DNA of 64,000 nt, from positions 7,726,001 to 7,790,000 of the forward strand of contig NZ_CP071839.1 in the NCBI RefSeq assembly GCF_017526105.1, written 5' to 3'. Positions within the stretch are counted from its first letter, which is position 1. Every line of letters begins with the position of its first letter. Made by a program: the position numbers and the translations under genes. Positions 63,401 through 64,000 of this stretch are shown here, piece by piece. The notes beneath the pieces are model-generated. The model saw only the letters and a program-made list of their open reading frames with translations, made no database searches and was not told the DNA's origin. The stretch is from Streptomyces cyanogenus. Its GTDB lineage: Bacteria; Actinomycetota; Actinomycetes; Streptomycetales; Streptomycetaceae.

Positions 63401-64000
63401 TGTGGAGGGCGGGGGTGAGCCGGTTGTCACGGATGAGCCGGAGGTGGTGGTGCGTGGGGGTGAGGCGTTCGCGGCTCGGCTGGTCCGGGCCGGGGCTGAG
63501 GGTGGTGAGCGTCGGTCCTGGAGTGGTGAGGGGACGGTGTTGGTCACTGGTGGTACGGGTGGTCTGGGTGCGTTGGTGGCGCGGCATGTGGCTGAGCAGG
63601 GTGTGCGCAGGCTGCTTCTGCTGAGTCGGCGTGGTCCGGCTGCGGAGGGTGTGTCGGAGCTGGTGGCCGAGTTGGCTCGGTTGGGTGCGGATGCCGAGGT
63701 CGTGGCGTGTGATGTGGCGGACCGGGCGGCGTTGGCGAAGGTGCTCCACGGGCGTGTGGTGTCGGGTGTGGTGCACGCGGCTGGGGTGGTGGACGATGGT
63801 GTGCTGGAGGCGATGACACCGCAGCGGCTGGACGGGGTGCTGGGGCCGAAGGCGGATGCGGCGTGGTATTTGCATGAACTGGTCGGGGATGTGGATCAGT
63901 TCGTGATGTTCTCGTCGGTGGCGGGGGTGTTCGGTGCGGCCGGTCAGGCGAACTATGCGGCCGCCAATGCGTTCCTGGATGCGCTGGCGGCTCATCGTCG
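45459..64000 (+). CDS. Giant modular PKS, 3'-truncated, modules 2-5 (polyene-forming)
   Basis: The start ATG at 45459 follows GAAGAGGA; the frame stays open to the end of the window (6180 codons), so the stop lies beyond it. The N-terminal docking helix ([18 protein letters not shown]...) resembles that of the terminal PKS. Order: KS-AT-KR-ACP / KS-AT-DH-KR-ACP / KS-AT-DH-KR-ACP / KS-AT-DH-KR (cut). All KS domains keep TACSS, all four ATs have HAFH and GHSLGE (malonyl), and all DH and KR active-site residues are present. The KR-only module 2 should give the lactone-forming hydroxyl and modules 3-5 conjugated double bonds, the pattern of PimS1 of pimaricin. Long near-identical DNA blocks are shared between the modules (see repeats), with G- and T-ending codons more frequent there than elsewhere in the window. 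TTA codons occur at 48507-48509 and 59676-59678. Confidence 0.96.
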   Translation, partial: MDDHGQQDKVVEYLRRVTVDLRTARQRIEELELKGREPIAVVGMACRYPGGVRSPEDLWQLVVDGTDAVTEFPANRGWDLDTLYDADPEHLGTSYARAGGFLHDAGNFDAELFGMSPREAMATDAQQRLLLETSWEALERAGIDPASLRGSRAGVYAGVMYSDYRELLADDAFEGYRTNGSLPSVASGRVAYTLGLEGPAVTVDTACSSSLVSLHLAAQALRNGDCTLALAGGVTVMSTPSTFVEFSRQRALSADGRCKAFSDSADGTGWAEGVGVLVLERLSDARRLGHPVLAVVRGSAVNQDGASNGLTAPNGPSQQRVMKLALDSAGLRASEVDVVEAHGTGTTLGDPIEAQALLATYGQDRETPLLLGSVKSNIGHTQAAAGVAGVIKMVMAMQHGLVPKSLHAETPSSHVDWSAGAVTLAAEASPWPAVDRPRRAAVSSFGISGTNAHTILEQAPDAEPRAEAPVDAVVPWVLSGHTPTALRAQAKQLALRLDTGAHPADVGLTLATGRAHLAHRAAFVGRDAAGLAAKLTAWAALEGVAGDGRLGVVFTGQGAQRLGMGRGLYGRFPVFAEAFDAVVAELGADVREVMWGGDADVLNRTGWSQPALFALEVALFRLVESWGVRPEVVAGHSLGEVVAAHVAGVFSLGDACRLVRARAALMDGLPAGGAMLAVSASEADVSGLLAAGVSIAAVNGPTSVVVAGTEDAVESVARAAGERGWKHTRLSVSHAFHSPLMDPMLEEFAAAIEGIEFREPVIRLVSGDPTSPEYWVRHVREAVRFADAVRAMVDDGVGTFLELGPDGTLSAMIQETAAVTTVPALRRDRDEEESVVTALGALHSAGVQVEWAAFFGPLHATRVDLPTYAFQHHHYWPEPADDEPGATDPVDAEFWDAIESEDLDSLAAGLGLTGEELSGVVPALAAWRRRRRTERDLDAVRHRETWAPLTGAVTGAPRGTWLVIVPEGADETWVSRVAGTAGPGAIRVDVPVTADADALAARLSIAEGTGFAGVLSLLAEDPAGPVATATLLRALSGLGTTAPLWAVTRGAVAAVEDDTVEHPERAGVWGLGRVAALEHPDGWGGVIDLPVEPDDAALTRCAALLAHPGGEEEVAIRNGGVALGRRLTPAPAGDAQEWIPTGTVLITGGTGALGARVARWLADRGVARLVLVSRRGGTAPGATELHDELTASGVEVDLVAADTADRDAMAAVLAAIPADQPLTGVVHAAGVLADGVLTRLGGEQFETVFRAKAASALVLDELTRGHDLSVFALFSSAAGSVGNPGQANYAAANAVLDSVAQRRRALGLPGTSLAWGAWAGDGMGGSATGVGAAALDPRLALTVLGQAVTAPDPTLTVLDMRHPDVVATLLTPRPHRPLLSALPEARRFAESSAVPASGLAAELRALDQDQRLARVAGVVRGAVAAVLHRMPGDITPDREFGKLGFDSLASVELRNRLVAATGLSLPASLLYDHPTPARVTELLLAQLLDSPRTTVTAPVAAVTDEPIAIVGMACRFPNGIDSPEALWALLAEGSDAIGPFPTDRGWDLDGLAGDRPDRSATQRGGFLHDIAGFDAEFFEVSPREAVAMDPQQRLLLETSWEALERAGIDPLSLRGSSSGVFVGTNGQDYGDVLAGTEAGRQGHTGTGLAASVLSGRLSYTLGLEGPAVTVDTACSSSLVALHWATQALRGGECSLALVGGVTLMTTPWLFVEFSRQGGLAPDGRCKAFAEDADGTGWSEGIGMIVVERLSDAVRNGHEVLALVRGSAVNQDGGSNGLTAPNGPSQQRVIRAALASAGLEPSGVDAVEAHGTGTSLGDPIEAQALLATYGQDRETPLLLGSVKSNIGHTQAAAGVAGIIKMVLALRSGELPKTLHVGEVSSRVDWDSGAVSVLTEARAWPVVERPRRAAVSSFGISGTNAHTILEQAPAGEVVEPAAVDVVVPWVVCGRSGVAAREQLARLAEVSARPLDVAYSLLARSRFDHRLVSVGRTSGELLAAGVEGVAGDGRLGVVFTGQGAQRLGMGRGLYGRFPVFAEAFDAVVAELGADVREVMWGGDAGALNRTGWSQPALFALEVALYRLVESWGVRPEVVAGHSLGEVVAAHVAGVFSLGDACRLVRARAALMDGLPVGGAMLAVSATEADVVSVLPEGACVAAVNGPTSVVVAGTEDAVESVARAADEQGWKHTWLSVSHAFHSPLMDPMLEEFAAAIEGIEFREPVIRLVSGDPTSPEYWVRHVREAVRFADAVRAMVDDGVGTFLELGPDGTLSAMIQESAEVTTVPMLRRDRDEETSAVTAVAGVFAHGVAVDWEAFFAGTGARRVELPTYAFQHERYWPERTGATGDVSGAGLASVEHPLLGAAVAVAGGEVTVLTGRLSVRSVPWLADHAVHGQVLFPGTGFVELALRAGDEVGLDRIDELTLAVPLVLPETGAVHMQVRVDGTAFGVFSRLEHSDGPWTQHAFGALAASEAATADFSTWPPAGAEAIALDGFYERLAGLGFGYGPMFRGLTAAWRRGGDIYAEVVLPDRAAGQADAYGLHPALLDAVLHAASLTGGTDRSVLPFAWEGVTLHASAAAALRVALTGNPADGVTIAAADTAGNMVATVDSLVFREFAADQVSPGTDALYRIDWSARARAGNEPVTAVVLGDDPRGVADRLRSAGVTVSATVDLATLGDAPGAPDAVVVPLAADGDVLTGTHDLAARVLSLLQRWLASDVSSDGTRLVFVIDGADPATAATWGLVRSAQTENPGRFVLVDADHGPLPLGAVLGTDEPQVRVRDGEVRAARLARLTAPAASTHWDADGTVLITGGTGGLGASLARHLVAGHGVRHLLLLSRRGPDAEGATELVADLTGLGATATVLACDVTDREALAAALATVAAEHPLRAVVHAAGVLDDGVIDSLTPERLATVLRVKADAAWHLHELTTDLDAFVLFSSVAGILGAAGQGNYAAGNAFLDALAAHRRAHGLPGLSLAWGAWAPGTGMTAGLTDADRARLAREGVPPLTVEQGMALFDAALSVPDEAVVSPVLLDLAAVRARGEVPALLRGLVRMRGRRLAAHGGEVADGLAHRLAALPEAGRTEVVLDLVRGRVAAVLGYDASAPVDPERSFRELGMDSLTAVELRNGLAAVTGLRLPATLVFDYPTSAGLAAYLIGELLGTEPAETPVASLPSVSDDPVVIVGMACRYPGGVRSPEDLWQLVTDEVDAVSAFPDNRGWDLDGLYDPDPDHLGTTYAREAGFLHDAGEFDAEFFGMSPREALATDAQQRLLLETSWEALERAGLDPVSLRGSRTGVFAGVMYSDYAELLNTPEFEGYRGNGSAPSVASGRVAYTFGFEGPAVTVDTACSSSLVALHWAAQALRSGDCDLALAGGVTVLSTPNLFVDFSRQRGMSVDGRCRSFADSADGVGWSEGVGMLVVERLSDAVRNGHEILAVVRGSAVNQDGASNGLTAPNGPSQQRVIRQALAGAGLSPLDVDVVEGHGTGTTLGDPIEAQALLATYGQDRETPLLLGSVKSNIGHTQAAAGVAGVIKMVMALRRGVAPRTLHVDRPSSHVDWEAGDVELVTEARAWPVVERPRRAAVSSFGISGTNAHTILEQAPAGEVVEPAAVDVVVPWVVCGRSGAAAREQLARLAEVSARPLDVAYSLLARSRFDHRLVSVGRTSGELLAAGVEGVAGDGRLGVVFTGQGAQRLGMGRGLYGRFPVFAEAFDAVVAELGADVREVMWGGDAGALNRTGWSQPALFALEVALFRLVESWGVRPEVVAGHSLGEVVAAHVAGVFSLGDACRLVRARAALMDGLPVGGAMLAVSASEADVSGLLAAGVSIAAVNGPTSVVVAGTEEAVESVARAAGERGWKHKRLSVSHAFHSPLMDPMLEEFAAAIEGIEFREPVIRLVSGDPTSPEYWVRHVREAVRFADAVRAMVDDGVGTFLELGPDGTLSAMIQESAEVTTVPMLRRDRDEETSAVTAVAGVFAHGAAVDWEAFFAGTGARRVELPTYAFQHERYWPETLGSTGGVSGAGLESVEHPLLGAAVELPDGGGVILTGRLSLRAQPWLADHVVHGRVLFPGTGFVELALRAGDELGLQQIEELTLSVPLEVPETGAVPVQVRVSEPDANGRAELDVFSRDGEEWIRHATGVLRAAAVEPAWDAGHWPPTGAVALDLTGFYDGTDYGPTFRGVTAAWRVGDDVFAEVTLPELVRDVAAFGIHPALLDAVLHGAAFLVSAEPGTLLPYAWTGVGLHASGAATVRVRLSGSASDGIGIAVADGTGRSVATVGTLHLRAPEHADRVRSLYRVEWVTSVPAVEVGDVQFVELVGGVDVVASARALAVRALELVREPDSRVVFVTRGVVSGADPAAAVVWGLVRSAQRELPGRFWLVDVEGGGEPVVTDEPEVVVRGGEAFAARLVRAGAEGGGGRSWSGEGTVLVTGGTGGLGALVARHVAEQGVRRLLLLSRRGPAAEGVSELVAELARLGADAEVVACDVADRAALAKVLHGRVVSGVVHAAGVVDDGVLEAMTPQRLDGVLGPKADAAWYLHELVGDVDQFVMFSSVAGVFGAAGQANYAAANAFLDALAAHRRARGWSGVSLAWGPWERSAGMTEQLAAADVARMRRSGVLPLGSAEGLALFDAATDPVMVPVKLDLTGLRASGEVPPLLRGLVRTPARRGVARTGEAGDLAHRLAGLPAEARTDLVLDLVRGRAATVLGHVDGSLVDPERSFQELGLDSLTAVELRNGLSAATGLRLPATLVFDYPTSAALAHHLLDELLGTAEQTPVPAGALPSLSDDPVVIVGMACRYPGGVGSPEDLWQLVTEGVDAVGDFPDDRGWDLDALYHPDAAHTGTSYTRSGGFLHQAGEFDAAFFGMSPREALATDAQQRLLLETSWEALERAGLDPVSLRGSRTGVFAGVMYGDYAELLNTPEFEGFRGNGSSASVASGRVAYSLGLEGPAVTVDTACSSSLVALHWAAQALRSGDCDLALAGGVTVLSTPELFVEFSRQRGMSADGRCKAFADSADGVGWSEGVGMLVVERLSDAVRNGHEILAVVRGSAVNQDGASNGLTAPNGPSQQRVIRQALAGAGLSPLDVDVVEGHGTGTTLGDPIEAQALLATYGQDRETPLLLGSVKSNIGHTQAAAGVAGVIKMVMAMRNGLVPRTLHVDRPSSHVDWTAGDVDLVTENTVWPEVERPRRAAVSSFGISGTNAHTVLEQHIVSPVEPEPADVVVPWVVAGKTAAALKEQLARLARSHGRPLDIGYSLATTRSAFEYRAVLVGRTKDELSAAGVEGVAGDGRLGVVFTGQGAQRLGMGRGLYARFPVFAEAFDAVVAELGADVREVMWGGDSGALNRTGWSQPALFALEVALFRLVESWGVRPEVVAGHSLGEVVAAHVAGVFSLGDACRLVRARAALMDGLPVGGAMLAVSATEADVVSVLPEGTCVAAVNGPTSVVVAGTEDAVESVARAAGERGWKHTRLSVSHAFHSPLMDPMLEEFAAAIEGIEFREPVIRLVSGDPTSPEYWVRHVREAVRFADAVRAMVDDGVGTFLELGPDGTLSAMIQESAAVTTVPALRRDRDEETAAVSALAVLHAHGVRVDWEAFFAGTGAHRVELPTYAFQHERFWPQPSEAAPSTAGHPLLHSVVALADGDGVVLTGRLSLRTQPWLADHVVHGRVLFPGTGFVELALRAGDELGLQQIEELTMAAPLVVPEKGSVALQVSVDGTGRIGVFSRPDGTDGPWTQHATGTLGQGTRPAADIGAWPPAGAEPLSLDGFYDRVLELGFDYGPAFQGLRSVWHAADGVLFAEVELPEHMSGQYGLHPTLFDAALHTLGTTAHGEPSRVPFSWEGVSLHATGATALRVRLAVDGDTASLTAVDPAGTLVLSADALTLRTVTPDQLGQVDSLYRVEWVTSVPAVEVGDVRFVELVGGVDVVASARALAVRALELVREPDSRVVFVTRGVVSGADPAAAVVWGLVRSAQRELPGRFWLVDVEGGGEPVVTDEPEVVVRGGEAFAARLVRAGAEGGERRSWSGEGTVLVTGGTGGLGALVARHVAEQGVRRLLLLSRRGPAAEGVSELVAELARLGADAEVVACDVADRAALAKVLHGRVVSGVVHAAGVVDDGVLEAMTPQRLDGVLGPKADAAWYLHELVGDVDQFVMFSSVAGVFGAAGQANYAAANAFLDALAAHR
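46500..46621 (+). repeat. 122-bp KS identity block, also at 50901-51022, 55911-56032 and 60741-60862
   Basis: The stretch from CTGGGTGATCCGATCGAGGC through the [12 protein letters not shown] codons is almost unchanged in the KS domains of modules 2-5, including third codon positions. Other KS domains in the window encode the same residues with different codons. Confidence 0.85.
47081..47904 (+). repeat. 824-bp AT repeat, copy 1 of 4 (module 2)
   Basis: It runs from GGAGGGGGTGGCTGG to GATGATCCAGGAGA and is nearly identical in DNA to three later copies of exactly the same length. It encodes most of the AT domain, from just before the GQG motif past the HAFH motif. Confidence 0.9.
49974..54930 (+). 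other. PKS module 3: KS-AT(malonyl)-DH-KR-ACP
   Basis: KS Cys at 50478, HAFH at 52032-52043, DH His at 52614 ([11 protein letters not shown]), KR from about 53868 with LDD and Tyr at 54300, ACP Ser at 54801 (GMDSLT). A double bond is predicted. Confidence 0.92.
51455..52278 (+). repeat. 824-bp AT repeat, copy 2 of 4 (module 3)
   Basis: Same limits and length as copy 1 with few substitutions. It lies inside the longer 1,334-bp identity block (51133-52466) shared with module 4. Confidence 0.9.
56465..57288 (+). repeat. 824-bp AT repeat, copy 3 of 4 (module 4)
   Basis: Same limits and length; part of the longer block 56143-57476 that matches module 3 with no net insertion or deletion. Confidence 0.9.
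58322..59188 (+). repeat. 867-bp KR repeat, copy 1 (module 4)
   Basis: It starts at CTCCTTGTATCGGGTGG and covers the KR structural and most of the catalytic subdomain. It is nearly identical to 63134-64000 at a constant offset of 4812 bp, with only a few substitutions seen. Confidence 0.9.
61295..62118 (+). repeat. 824-bp AT repeat, copy 4 of 4 (module 5)
   Basis: Same limits and length. The match to module 2 continues a further 50 bp or so downstream (through CTGCGCCGAGACCGGGATGA), whereas modules 3 and 4 share a different continuation. Confidence 0.9.
63134..64000 (+). repeat. 867-bp or longer KR repeat, copy 2 (module 5)
   Basis: Counterpart of 58322-59188. It reaches the end of the window, so its true end is unknown. 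Confidence 0.9.

Larger units (their letters stand above)
59811..64000 (+). other. PKS module 5, partial: KS-AT(malonyl)-DH-KR
   Basis: KS Cys at 60318, HAFH at 61872-61883, DH His at 62433, KR from about 63534 with VDD and Tyr at 63954. The window ends shortly after the KR active site; the ACP is outside. Confidence 0.9.

Overview
The window is the core of a type I modular polyketide synthase (PKS) cluster for a glycosylated polyene macrolide. It comes from a very GC-rich actinomycete, probably Streptomyces or a close relative; the genus cannot be fixed from this DNA. The basis for the class call is (i) a loading ketosynthase with serine in place of the active-site cysteine, (ii) several consecutive KS-AT-DH-KR-ACP modules, and (iii) a co-directional set of glycosyltransferase, DegT-type sugar aminotransferase, cytochrome P450 and small ferredoxin, which is the standard mycosamine and exocyclic-carboxyl tailoring set of nystatin, amphotericin and pimaricin clusters.

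Layout. 1-20679 (+): 3' part of a large PKS with one partial and four complete modules (no start in the window). 20695-26064 (+): one-module PKS (KS-AT-DH-KR-ACP). 26102-32074 (+): last module plus thioesterase. A 16-bp perfect hairpin at 32093-32133 lies between the converging operons. 36077-32150 (-): glycosyltransferase, aminotransferase, P450, ferredoxin. 36078-36297: divergent promoter region with two sequences resembling the PimM-type polyene regulator operator. 36298-45414 (+): loading module fused to a fully reducing module (DH-ER-KR). 45459-64000 (+): start of another giant PKS with four modules, cut off inside the fourth ketoreductase. No intergenic gap exceeds 220 bp. No RNA genes, insertion sequences or CRISPR were seen.

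How it works together (inference). The loading AT carries the methylmalonyl-type motif, so the decarboxylating KS should give a propionyl starter. Module 1 adds a fully reduced C2 unit, giving a pentanoyl chain, and module 2 (KR only) sets the hydroxyl that closes the lactone, leaving an n-butyl side chain. Modules 3-5 make conjugated double bonds. One module is assumed to lie outside the window. Then come a KR module (OH, probable sugar site), a methylmalonyl module (methyl, later oxidised to carboxyl), a KR module, a module with a dead KR (ketone/hemiketal), a KR module, two DH-KR modules and the TE. This reproduces the order of C1-C15 in pimaricin, and with a butyl terminus the closest known structure would be lucensomycin. 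Module numbers 6-13 are provisional because module 6 is not in the window.

The most unusual points are the loading module fused to a complete DH-ER-KR module, strong intragenic DNA repeats with a mosaic gene-conversion pattern in the polyene-forming gene, TTA codons in four genes, and a nystatin-like gene order combined with pimaricin-like module content.
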